Below are positions 1-7,977 of a stretch of DNA of 40,618 nucleotides, in pieces. Positions within the stretch are counted from its first letter, which is position 1, and each line of letters begins with the position of its first letter. Below the pieces are notes generated by a model. That model saw only the letters and a list, made by a program, of their open reading frames with translations, did not search any database and was not told where the DNA came from. The position numbers and the translations under genes were made by a program. Source of the stretch: Pirellulaceae bacterium (GTDB lineage Bacteria; Planctomycetota; Planctomycetia; Pirellulales; Pirellulaceae); NCBI GenBank assembly GCA_011087765.1, contig JAALLA010000001.1:25828-66445 (forward strand). The letters are read 5' to 3'.

Positions 1-8
1 TTGACTAA
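1..8 (+). CDS. Possible last codons of an upstream PSD1-type gene (partial)
   Basis: One forward frame reads Asp then a TAA stop at positions 3-8, preceded by a codon ending in TT. A hydrophobic-Asp-stop ending would fit the C-terminus of PSCyt/DUF1549/DUF1553 proteins, which usually end in a short EF-hydrophobic-Y-x-x motif; the complete member at 25845-29924 ends EFIYVR. Such a gene normally sits just upstream of a DUF1501 gene like the one starting at 42. The other two frames also reach stops here (TGA at 2-4, TGA at 40-42), so the assignment is inference from context. Confidence 0.22.
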
Positions 9-41
9 GGTGCTTGGATCTCAGAAAAAGGAGAGACCGTG

Positions 42-1448
42 ATGAATGCAGAAATTAATCCTTCGCAGTTCCTGTCGAGACGCGCGTTGTTGAAATCAGT
101 TTCGTCTGGATTTGGGTTTCTCGCTTTTTCGTCGTTAGCGACTCTGGCTAAGGCGCGCGATGACCGAGGGGAGAACAAAAATCCGCTTGCCGCTAAAGAT
201 CCGCACTTTCCTACTAAAGCCAAGCGTGTGATTTTTCTCTGCATGCGGGGTGGCCCGTCTCACGTCGATACGTTTGACTACAAACCTGAATTGATCAAAA
301 ATCACGGAAAAACAGGCAAGTTTCGAGGTTCGATTCTTAAATCTCCTTGGGATTTTCCCGCCTGCGGAGAAAGTGGTCTGCGCATTTCAGAATTGTTTCC
401 AGCCCTCGGTAAGCAGGCCGATAAGCTATGTCTACTGAAGGGAATGAATACTGATCTTCCGGTTCACCCACGAGCATTGACTCAAATGCATACAGGTAAT
501 GCACAATTTGTGCGACCTTCATTGGGTGCCTGGACTCTCTATGGTTTGGGCACGGAAAACGACAGCATGCCTGGATTTGTTTCAGTTAATCCGGGAGCTG
601 GGAATGCACAAACGTATGGCAGTTCTTTTCTGCCTGCCATTTATCAAGGAACCAAGCTTGGCGGCTCTCGTGGTGGCGGAAGGATGCGAGGCCAGAGTAC
701 GGGGGGAGGCATTCCGGATATTGCCAATCCCCGTTTGAACACCCGGCAACAACGGCAGCAGCTTGAATTTATTCAGAAGCTAAATCAAGAAAAGCTTCGC
801 CGTGAAAAAGAGCATCCCGGTGTTGAGGGAGTGATCGAATCGTATGAACTCGCATTTCGGATGCAAGCTGAGATGCCAGACTTGCTTGACTTATCCAAGG
901 AAGATCAGAAGACGCTTGATTTGTACGGGATTGGTCAAGGTGAAACGGATAAATTTGGAAAGCAGTGTCTGCTTGCTCGACGTATGTCTGAGTCGGGAGT
1001 GCGATTTGTTGAAATCTCACACGACAATTGGGATACCCATTTTAATATGACGACTCGATTACCTCAGCTCTGCAATCAAATCGATAAACCTATCGCAGGG
1101 CTACTCGAAGATCTTCAACGGCGTGGATTACTTGACGAAACGCTGGTGATCTGGGCTGGCGAATTTGGACGGACTCCTTATGCGCAAGGAGGTGACGGCC
1201 GGGATCATAACAACAAGGGATACACTACGTGGATGGCTGGCGGAGGCGTGAAAGGCGGTTTTAGCTATGGAGGGACCGACGAATTAGGCGCGGTCGCGGT
1301 TGATGGAAAGTGCCACATTCACGATTGGCATGCCACCATTTTACATCTCTTGGGGCTCAATCATGCGGAGCTTACCTATCGTTATGCGGGCCGAGATTTT
1401 CGATTGACGGACGTCTACGGCAATGTGATCCAAGATATCATTGCTTAA
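42..1448 (+). CDS. DUF1501 domain protein, Tat-exported
   Basis: A 468-residue DUF1501 protein, a family very abundant in planctomycetes and related to the sulfatase/alkaline phosphatase fold. Its biochemical role is not established. The N-terminus carries a twin-arginine leader: Ser-Arg-Arg-Ala-Leu-Leu-Lys near residues 12-18, then a hydrophobic stretch, so it should be exported folded. Family landmarks include CMRGGPSHVDTFD near residue 70, [20 protein letters not shown] and the C-terminal YRYAGRDFRLTDVYGNV. The start is the ATG at 42, placed eight bases after AGGAG (29-33); a GTG at 39 is in frame but too close to it. These genes usually follow a PSCyt1/DUF1549/DUF1553 gene and the pair is thought to work together at the envelope. 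It resembles the protein at 29914-31377 over its full length. Confidence 0.93.
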   Translation: MNAEINPSQFLSRRALLKSVSSGFGFLAFSSLATLAKARDDRGENKNPLAAKDPHFPTKAKRVIFLCMRGGPSHVDTFDYKPELIKNHGKTGKFRGSILKSPWDFPACGESGLRISELFPALGKQADKLCLLKGMNTDLPVHPRALTQMHTGNAQFVRPSLGAWTLYGLGTENDSMPGFVSVNPGAGNAQTYGSSFLPAIYQGTKLGGSRGGGRMRGQSTGGGIPDIANPRLNTRQQRQQLEFIQKLNQEKLRREKEHPGVEGVIESYELAFRMQAEMPDLLDLSKEDQKTLDLYGIGQGETDKFGKQCLLARRMSESGVRFVEISHDNWDTHFNMTTRLPQLCNQIDKPIAGLLEDLQRRGLLDETLVIWAGEFGRTPYAQGGDGRDHNNKGYTTWMAGGGVKGGFSYGGTDELGAVAVDGKCHIHDWHATILHLLGLNHAELTYRYAGRDFRLTDVYGNVIQDIIA

Positions 1449-1456
1449 AGGGAATC

Positions 1457-1478
1457 GAATTCGAATTGAATTCGAATT
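1457..1478. repeat. Two exact 11-bp tandem copies of a palindrome-bearing unit
   Basis: GAATTCGAATT is present twice, head to tail, at 1457-1467 and 1468-1478. Each copy contains the perfect palindrome AATTCGAATT. It starts nine bases after the DUF1501 stop. No T-tract follows, so it is not a standard intrinsic terminator. It may be an operator-like or replication-slippage element. Confidence 0.6.
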
Positions 1479-1531
1479 GAGCGTTGATTCTCTCGAGGAA
1501 TGTACTGAGGTCGAGGATTTGCAAATCAAAT

Positions 1532-1795
1532 TTACTGGTGCCAAGGGAGGTTTGAAAAACAACTCCATCGCTCGATCCCGGAAGGGCTGCGTTGGTATGC
1601 CAATAATTTTTCAAAAGGAGATTGCTGGGCAATTTCCTGGATAAAAGGAAATCGTCCTCTTTCAAGATCTGACGATTTTTGTCTTTCAGCGCGAGCCTGT
1701 AAAAAGAGAAACAAAAATATCACCACTGCGGCGGCTTCCAGTAGAAACGCTCCAAAGAAATTAGTTATTCGCCTTGGCTTGGATCGACGTGACAT
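1532..1795 (-). CDS. Possible small membrane protein (87 aa)
   Basis: The 500-base gap between the DUF1501 gene and the helicase holds this one plausible ORF. From the ATG at 1795 it encodes a basic N-terminus (MSRRSKPRR), one strongly hydrophobic helix around residues 10-33 (FFGAFLLEAAAVVIFLFLFL) and a polar tail. An AAAGGA motif lies about six bases upstream. This is the positive-inside arrangement expected of a single-pass inner-membrane protein. I recognise no family. The gene would be convergent with the DUF1501 gene and divergent from the helicase. Open reading continues upstream of this start, and nothing in the composition proves expression, so it could be a chance ORF. Confidence 0.3.
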   Translation of the reverse strand: MSRRSKPRRITNFFGAFLLEAAAVVIFLFLFLQARAERQKSSDLERGRFPFIQEIAQQSPFEKLLAYQRSPSGIERWSCFSNLPWHQ

Positions 1796-1947
1796 CAACA
1801 TTCCTTTCCAATTGTGGTTAAAAATCAGTGCCTGATCAGGACTTGTCAGGTGGCAATGATTGATTAAGCAAAACCGGTGCCAACGGAGGCCTAGGTTTGA
1901 GATGGTGGTCGTCATTTGCCCCATGATCCAATAATACTCTTGAAAAT

Positions 1948-4497
1948 ATGGAGTCGAATCCGACAGCAGTTGCAAGTGCTGGCAAGGTCGTAACAATCAA
2001 TTGTACTGGTTGCCGCAATCAATTTGATAACAGACTGAAGTCAGTGGAGCTCGCTATTTCAACGGATGATTTACAAGACCGGCGCGACGAAATTGCAGAA
2101 TTGTATTTCGATCAATTGGTATTCGAGCCCTATCCGGTACAGGAGGAGGCCTTACTTTCTTGGTTCACGTCAGACCAAGGAGTTTTGGTTTGTGCCCCCA
2201 CGGGCACTGGCAAAACATTGATAGCTGAGGCAGCTCTTTTCGAAGCACTCAAGCTTGGCAAAATGGCATACTATACAACGCCTTTGATTGCATTGACGGA
2301 TCAGAAATTCCGCGATATTCAAAAAACGGTTGTGGAATGGGGGTTTTCGGCTGAAGACGTTGGCCTGGTGACCGGTAATCGCAAGGTGAATCCGAATGCG
2401 AGAATTCAGGTTGTTGTCGCGGAAATATTGCTTAACCGTTTGCTGCACCCAGAGGCTTTTGATTTTGCAAACGTGTGGGCCGTAGTGATGGACGAATTCC
2501 ATAGTTTCAATGATCCGGAACGGGGAATTGTCTGGGAGTTTGGCTTGGGGTTGTTGCCGGCTCATATTAAGACGTTGTTACTTTCAGCGACTGTCGGAAA
2601 CTCCCGAGAGTTTGCGATGTGGTTGAATCGAGTGCATAGCCGCAATTTGAAATTAGTTGAGAGTAGTGATCGAAAGGTTCCACTTTCCTACCACTGGATT
2701 GAAGACAAAATTCTCCCAGATCAAATTGAAGCGATGTTCCAGGGTCAGGAAGATGCGCGTTACACCCCGTTGTTACTATTTTGTTTCAATCGTGAACAAT
2801 GCTGGACGGTCGCGGAAACGCTTAAGGGTAAGAAGTGCGTCGACCAAGAGCAACGAAAATTATTGAGTGATCGATTGAGTCAGTTCGATTGGTCTCAAGG
2901 GGTGGGGCCTAAGCTAAAGCAAATTTTGGTGCGGGGTATTGGCGTGCATCACGCGGGTGTCCTTCCAAGGTACCGAAGAATTGTTGAAGAATTATTTCAA
3001 GAGAAATTACTTAGTGTGTGTGTGTGTACTGAGACGCTCGCAGCGGGCATCAACTTACCGGCGCGAAGCGTTGTGTTACCAACTTTGATCAAGGGTCCTC
3101 GTGGGAAAATGAAGTTGATCGAACCAAGTTCGGTGCACCAGATGTTTGGCAGGGCAGGGCGACCGCAATTTGACGACCGCGGATATGTTTTTGCATTGCC
3201 TCATGAAGATGATGTGAAAATTCTCAAGTGGAAAGAAAAATACGATCAAATTCCGGACGATACCAAAGATGTTGGTTTGAGGAAGGCGAAGAAGGCACTG
3301 AAAAAGAAACAGCCTAAGCGTCGCGAGGGTCAACAATATTGGTCGGAGCAACAGTTTCAGCAATTGATCAATGCCCCTTCGGCTGATTTGGCGAGCCGTG
3401 GCCCGCTCCCCTGGAGATTGTTAGTCTACATGCTCGATGCTTCTTCGGACGTCGCTCGGATTCGCAAGTTAGTAGCGGGCCGCTTGCTTGCTCCGAAAGA
3501 GCAGATTACTGCACAAAAACGTCTGAATCAGCAGTTGGTTACTCTGTGGCGAGGCGGTTATTTGACGCTCGATCCCAAACCCCCGTTAGCTGAGTTAGAT
3601 GAAGGGAAATCGGTCGAGTCAGATACTGCAAACGAAACTGAGGTGGAAGAGAAACCTGCAGCTTCAATGACTCTTGATTTGGGACAGCGACGATCAACGC
3701 CTGAAACCAAACCCATGGAACAAACTCGCAAGAAGCCCAAAGAGGTTCTTGAGGCTGGTTCGCGCGAAATAGAGTACAAACCGGAGACCGCGACACCTAC
3801 TGAGAAGATGGCTGGCCTCTTAAAGTTACGAGGCGTACATCCACTTTACGCCTTATTTTTGATGAATCATTTAGGGATTGCGGATACGAATGAGCGCATT
3901 ATGGCTTTCGAAAGTATTCTTCAGCTCTCTCGGTCACTGGGGAAAGCGATTCGGATTCCGCGGCTGGATGTACTGCCTGCGGGGCCCCTGGCAACGACGC
4001 GGCTCGATTCTCAACTTCTAAAACTGGGTTTAGCGACCGCGGAAGAACTAGGGAGTCGGGAGGAGGATGAAGACGAAGATAAAAAACGGGGTTGGTATGA
4101 CGAGGACGACTACGTTCCGGTTCTAAGCTTACCGCATAAGCTCCAGCGTTTATTTCAGCATGATTTTCCCGGAGTCCACGACGTGAGGATCACACCGGTA
4201 TGGGTAGTGGGTGAACTGCTGCAATACGGAACGGATTTTAATAAATACATCACTAGCCATAAGTTGCAAAAGCAAGAGGGCGTTATATTTCGGCATCTAC
4301 TTCGATTTATTCTGCTGATTGATGAAATGGCAGAGTTGTGTCCCGCGGATGTTGAGCATGACGTTTGGCGGGAAGATCTATTTTCGGTCGCGGATCAGCT
4401 AGAGGAAATTTGCCGGCTTGCAGATCCCCAAAGTACCGACCAGTGGCTTGCAGAAACAAGAGAAGACTCCGAGAAATCGAAAGAACCAAATTCATGA
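1948..4497 (+). CDS. Ski2-like DEAD/DEAH-box helicase
   Basis: An 849-residue superfamily 2 helicase that should unwind RNA or DNA using ATP. Motif I (APTGTGKT) is at 83-90, motif II (DEFH) at 182-185, motif III (SAT) at 213-215, motif V (ETLAAGINLPAR) at 362-373 and motif VI (QMFGRAGRPQ) at 398-407. The HHAGVLPRYRR segment before motif V and the Gly-Arg-Ala-Gly-Arg signature are typical of Ski2/Hel308-type enzymes. The C-terminal half contains a charged low-complexity linker (about 545-620), an acidic patch (EEDEDEDKK) and a helical domain that I cannot place. The start has no good ribosome site; the ATG at 1948 is the first in a long open frame, and the conserved part begins near residue 50, so the true start may be slightly downstream. 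The gene overlaps the next one by four bases (ATGA), suggesting translational coupling. Confidence 0.9.
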   Translation: MESNPTAVASAGKVVTINCTGCRNQFDNRLKSVELAISTDDLQDRRDEIAELYFDQLVFEPYPVQEEALLSWFTSDQGVLVCAPTGTGKTLIAEAALFEALKLGKMAYYTTPLIALTDQKFRDIQKTVVEWGFSAEDVGLVTGNRKVNPNARIQVVVAEILLNRLLHPEAFDFANVWAVVMDEFHSFNDPERGIVWEFGLGLLPAHIKTLLLSATVGNSREFAMWLNRVHSRNLKLVESSDRKVPLSYHWIEDKILPDQIEAMFQGQEDARYTPLLLFCFNREQCWTVAETLKGKKCVDQEQRKLLSDRLSQFDWSQGVGPKLKQILVRGIGVHHAGVLPRYRRIVEELFQEKLLSVCVCTETLAAGINLPARSVVLPTLIKGPRGKMKLIEPSSVHQMFGRAGRPQFDDRGYVFALPHEDDVKILKWKEKYDQIPDDTKDVGLRKAKKALKKKQPKRREGQQYWSEQQFQQLINAPSADLASRGPLPWRLLVYMLDASSDVARIRKLVAGRLLAPKEQITAQKRLNQQLVTLWRGGYLTLDPKPPLAELDEGKSVESDTANETEVEEKPAASMTLDLGQRRSTPETKPMEQTRKKPKEVLEAGSREIEYKPETATPTEKMAGLLKLRGVHPLYALFLMNHLGIADTNERIMAFESILQLSRSLGKAIRIPRLDVLPAGPLATTRLDSQLLKLGLATAEELGSREEDEDEDKKRGWYDEDDYVPVLSLPHKLQRLFQHDFPGVHDVRITPVWVVGELLQYGTDFNKYITSHKLQKQEGVIFRHLLRFILLIDEMAELCPADVEHDVWREDLFSVADQLEEICRLADPQSTDQWLAETREDSEKSKEPNS

Positions 4498-5429
4498 AAA
4501 GCGTAATCCAACCCTCTTTATTCGTGATCGCGGTTGTTCTCAATTCCGTGTCCGTTTTGGCTGTCCAGAATGATCCGCCGGAACAGGTGTTGGAATTGCC
4601 CGAGTGCGATATATATTTATTCGACGTTGTGGAAGAGAAAAATTTAATTTCGATTGTCAACGGCCGGAATGTGACTCAACGCGTTGGCTACGATAATCAA
4701 CCCTGGTTTACCCCCAACGGTAAGACGTTTTTGTTTACGGCCAATTACCAACCTGATCGAACTGATGTTTACGAGTTCGACTTGGCGACGGCAGAGATTC
4801 GACAACTTACCGACAGTTCGGATCAGGAGTATTCCCCGCAGGTTTCGAAAGACAATCAGACTTTGTCGTTTGTAACCGACGGTGAAACTGCCAATCAGAG
4901 TATTTGGTCAAGTGATCGCGAAGGCAAGAATTTAAAGTGGGTATTAAAGAATCTTGGAGAGCGGGAGCCAGTCGGCTATTACGCCTGGAATCGATCGACG
5001 GAACAAATTTTATTTTGGTCAAGGTACGGATTTAGTTTGCAGTTGGTGGATCTTCAAAACAATTCTGCTCGATATATTACGGGGGATGCGATCCCTGTTT
5101 CTCCTCAGATCATTCCAGGCACAGACAATTTTAGTTTTGTCCACAGGCAAGGTAACGGAGAAGTGTGGATCAAGGAATTGAATCCGACGACATTTTCGAT
5201 TCGCCCATTGGTCATGATTGAAGGTGAAAATCACCACTATGCTTGGACGCCCAATGGCAGTATTTTGATGGCTCAGGGGGCGAAATTAAAGCAGTGGAGC
5301 CCCGGCAGTAAATGGGAAGCCGTTGCAGATTTCACGGAATTGGGAATGCAATCGCCAACGCGTGTAGCGATTAGCCCCGATGGAAAGAAACTGGCGGTCG
5401 TCGCGGTAGAGGGTAAGCCAGGCCGGTAG
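4494..5429 (+). CDS. Secreted TolB/PD40-like beta-propeller protein
   Basis: A 311-residue protein with a Sec signal peptide (MKSVIQPSLFVIAVVLNSVSVLAVQ). The rest has repeated blades of the PD40/TolB type: a W/Y-x-P-x-G-K-x-hydrophobic turn (QPWFTPNGKTFLF, YSPQVSKDNQTLSFV, TRVAISPDGKKLAVV) alternating with lines such as DVYEFDLATAEIRQLTD. This predicts a periplasmic six-bladed propeller, usually a protein- or peptide-binding scaffold; no enzymatic residues are evident. The start at 4494 overlaps the helicase stop as ATGA and directly precedes the signal peptide. In-frame codons further upstream lie inside the helicase gene and encode no leader, so they were not used. It ends soon after a blade motif, so the last blade may be completed by the N-terminal strand. 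The link to a cytoplasmic helicase is unexplained. Confidence 0.8.
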   Translation: MKSVIQPSLFVIAVVLNSVSVLAVQNDPPEQVLELPECDIYLFDVVEEKNLISIVNGRNVTQRVGYDNQPWFTPNGKTFLFTANYQPDRTDVYEFDLATAEIRQLTDSSDQEYSPQVSKDNQTLSFVTDGETANQSIWSSDREGKNLKWVLKNLGEREPVGYYAWNRSTEQILFWSRYGFSLQLVDLQNNSARYITGDAIPVSPQIIPGTDNFSFVHRQGNGEVWIKELNPTTFSIRPLVMIEGENHHYAWTPNGSILMAQGAKLKQWSPGSKWEAVADFTELGMQSPTRVAISPDGKKLAVVAVEGKPGR

Positions 5430-5455
5430 TTTCAAGATAGACAGTTGCTGGCCGG

Positions 5456-6946
5456 TTATTCAATTTTTGGTTTCAATTTCTTTTTCATTTGAGACCAAGT
5501 ATTTTTTTTAAATTGCTGTAGTTTTTCAGGTTGATCTGCATCGACACTGTTCCAGAGTGAGATGCCGGATTCAACTAAAGCTGCTTCGTTTTTTGGGAAA
5601 AACTCAGTCAATTTCTGTTTAATAGCACCTGCTTCGGGAGATTCTGCGAGATTGTTCCATTCGTTGGGATCGCTTCTGTGGTCGTAGAGTTCTTCGGTTC
5701 CGTCAAAATAGCGTGTGTAACGCCATTGGTCATCTCGGAGAGAATAATTTCCTCGTCCCCATGTGGTGATTGCAGGGCTGGCTACTTTGGTGGCTGGGTT
5801 ACGAATCTGTTTTACCAGGCTGGTTCCGTCGACATATTTTGGAACCTCGATTCCGGTAAGTTCTCCGAGTGTGCGGTAGATGTTGATGAGTGATACTGCT
5901 TCCTTGCAGACCCCGGACTTCATTTGTCCGGGGCGTGGATCAAGAATGATAAAGGGCACTCGAGTCGATTCTTCCCATAGAGAAAATTTTCGAAAACTGC
6001 GTTTTTCTCCTTGGTGGTAGCCATGATCTGACCAGAGCACAATGATCGTGTTGTCGGCATACTGGCTGGTTTGAAGTGCATCGACGACCCGTCCCACGTT
6101 GTAGTCCGCCCAGGAATTGCAAGCGAGATATGCACGGTGGACTTTTTCCCAGGATTTATCTTTGCGAAATTTGAAATCATCCCCAAGTTTGGCCATCGAT
6201 CGTCCAACCCAGGGAACATCCTGTAAGTCATTTGCGAGAATGGAAGGCGGCTGAATTGTCTCGGCCTGCATATCGAAAAAGGGTTGTGGGCAGATGAATG
6301 GTAAGTGAGGTTTCACAATTCCAACCGCTAGGAAAAACGGTTGGTCATGCTGTTGTTCAATTACTTTGATTCCATAATCAGCAACCTGGTAATCCGGGTG
6401 ATCGGAGAGTGGATTGGTGGTTGGACAAAACGACATTTTAGATGACTGGTTTTGCTGGTAACCTTTTTCAACAGCTCGATTAAGGCCACCAGGTATATGG
6501 GTTCGGTAGTGATCCCAGTCATTGGTGTTTTCTTTGACCCCGTGAAAAATTTTCCCTGCCCCAAAAGTCTGGTAGCCATTTTCACGAAACAGCCGAGGCA
6601 GGCTCGTGTATTTTGACAGAACCGACGCGGGGATTTTGGGCTGATCGTAAAATGGGTAAAGTCCGGAATGAAAGGGTTCAATTCCCAGCAGCAATCCGAG
6701 TCGACAGGGGGAGCACGCAGGGGCGATGCAATGCGCATTGGTGAAATTAACCCCGCGTTTCGCAAGTCGATCCATGTTAGGTGTTTTTGCTTGAGGGTGG
6801 CCATCAAGAAATCCAACCCAGTCATTCATGTCATCGATGGCAATGAATAAGACGTTGGGAGAATTTTCACTGGCGTCTTCGTTGCCAAAAACTGGATTAA
6901 TTAACAAAGTGAAAAGAACGAGGCTGGATAGGATCGAGGATTTCAT
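5456..6946 (-). CDS. Secreted sulfatase, iduronate-2-sulfatase-like
   Basis: A 496-residue type I sulfatase with a Sec signal peptide (about residues 1-21), so it acts outside the inner membrane on sulfated sugars. The formylglycine site is Cys78-Ser-Pro-Cys-Arg82 (CxPxR), followed by LGLLLG. Metal ligands are Asp38-Asp39 in IAIDDMNDW and the Asp-His pair in WSDHGYHQGEK; the latter motif and the YDHRSDPNEWNNLA C-terminal segment are typical of iduronate-2-sulfatase/choline-sulfatase-like enzymes. The cysteine would need conversion by a formylglycine-generating or anaerobic maturase, not present here. The length is normal for the family. It is convergent with the beta-propeller gene, with only 26 bases between the stops. 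Planctomycetes carry many such genes, used on algal sulfated polysaccharides; the precise substrate cannot be read from sequence. Confidence 0.92.
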   Translation of the reverse strand: MKSSILSSLVLFTLLINPVFGNEDASENSPNVLFIAIDDMNDWVGFLDGHPQAKTPNMDRLAKRGVNFTNAHCIAPACSPCRLGLLLGIEPFHSGLYPFYDQPKIPASVLSKYTSLPRLFRENGYQTFGAGKIFHGVKENTNDWDHYRTHIPGGLNRAVEKGYQQNQSSKMSFCPTTNPLSDHPDYQVADYGIKVIEQQHDQPFFLAVGIVKPHLPFICPQPFFDMQAETIQPPSILANDLQDVPWVGRSMAKLGDDFKFRKDKSWEKVHRAYLACNSWADYNVGRVVDALQTSQYADNTIIVLWSDHGYHQGEKRSFRKFSLWEESTRVPFIILDPRPGQMKSGVCKEAVSLINIYRTLGELTGIEVPKYVDGTSLVKQIRNPATKVASPAITTWGRGNYSLRDDQWRYTRYFDGTEELYDHRSDPNEWNNLAESPEAGAIKQKLTEFFPKNEAALVESGISLWNSVDADQPEKLQQFKKNTWSQMKKKLKPKIE

Positions 6947-7045
6947 AGGGTGGTTGTTTGGGCGAAAGGCGTTATGGGTGAGTTCAACTGGAATTGACTA
7001 CTGGGTCAATCAAAAAGAAGTCGGTAAAAATTAAGACCCCGATGA

Positions 7046-7792
7046 TTATTCGTCGTTGGCAATTTTAATTGCCGGTTCAGCGCTGCTGGCCTGTTCGTTA
7101 ATTTGCTGCTGGATTGGCTGGAATAAAATACGTGATGTGTGTATCTCAGACTCGTTTTTCCCACGCGTGCCCGTCAGAAAAACCTGCGTTTGATTGGGTT
7201 TGAGCTGGTTGACTGAAAACCCATTCATCGTCGCAAATCGAAATCCAAGCATGATTGGGATTTTTTCGTCATTCACGATCAAGTGGGGCTGATTGTTGTC
7301 GACGAATAATTCACCTGAGAGGAAGGGCTCGTCTGCTGTGGGTAAGTGATGCCCGGTGTCTTCGGGCGTTAACAAATAAAAATTGAGTCGTTTGATGTCT
7401 TCAGCCATCGTGGACTGCATGGTTTGGGTATTCCCGAGGCGAGATATCAAAAATAACTGCTTAGCTGGCAACGGGACTCCAACTCGTTTTAAATCTGCCG
7501 CATCGACATTTTCAGCGATTGCATCGACCACTACCTGTTGATTTTTCCAATCGTACCAGGGGCGATTCATTTTCAATGCAATGGCAACGCCGTCGGTCAG
7601 CTTGACATCGAATTCTTGCTCACCCTGTTTGACACGAATCGAGTACTTTTTCCTGCCGGTAACGATACCTTCAATTCGAACGGCTTCGGGCGAAGTTTCT
7701 TTAACCGTTGGTTGTGTTTGCGCTTTTAGTCGCGATTCCCCTGCTGTGGAGCAAGTCAGTAGAGCGAGGAAAAGGACTGTTGCGGTTTTCAC
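7046..7792 (-). CDS. Hypothetical secreted protein
   Basis: A 248-residue protein with a Sec signal peptide (MKTATVLFLALLTCSTAG), possibly cleaved near residue 25. The mature part is beta-rich: an N-terminal unit around residues 38-68 (VRIEGIVTGRKKYSIRVKQGEQEFDVKL) looks like a small OB- or SH3-like barrel, and a similar arrangement recurs in the second half around LSGELFVDNNQPHLIVNDEKIPIMLGFRF. I know no named family for it. It lies about 100 bases upstream of the sulfatase on the same strand, so the two could be co-transcribed, but no motif ties them together. The 185-base gap upstream, before the lectin-like gene, contains no convincing gene. Confidence 0.72.
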   Translation of the reverse strand: MKTATVLFLALLTCSTAGESRLKAQTQPTVKETSPEAVRIEGIVTGRKKYSIRVKQGEQEFDVKLTDGVAIALKMNRPWYDWKNQQVVVDAIAENVDAADLKRVGVPLPAKQLFLISRLGNTQTMQSTMAEDIKRLNFYLLTPEDTGHHLPTADEPFLSGELFVDNNQPHLIVNDEKIPIMLGFRFATMNGFSVNQLKPNQTQVFLTGTRGKNESEIHTSRILFQPIQQQINEQASSAEPAIKIANDE

Positions 7793-7977
7793 GATTTGAT
7801 TCCAAAGCAGGGAGTGGCTTCACGAAGACAGATTCATTGTAATCCAATTTTCTACGAATAGAAAAGAATTGCTGGTTGGAGCAGAACCCTCGGGATAGGC
7901 AATCAGTCTCAACAATCGAAAAGAAGGTTTTTTTTGAGGGACTCACCCAGCGTAAGCTTGCCGAAGTTCTACGGTGC

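Noticed and set aside
4365-4493. In-frame extension upstream of the propeller protein
   Set aside because: It lies wholly inside the helicase gene and adds a non-leader segment before a good signal peptide; the ATG at 4494 overlaps the stop as ATGA.
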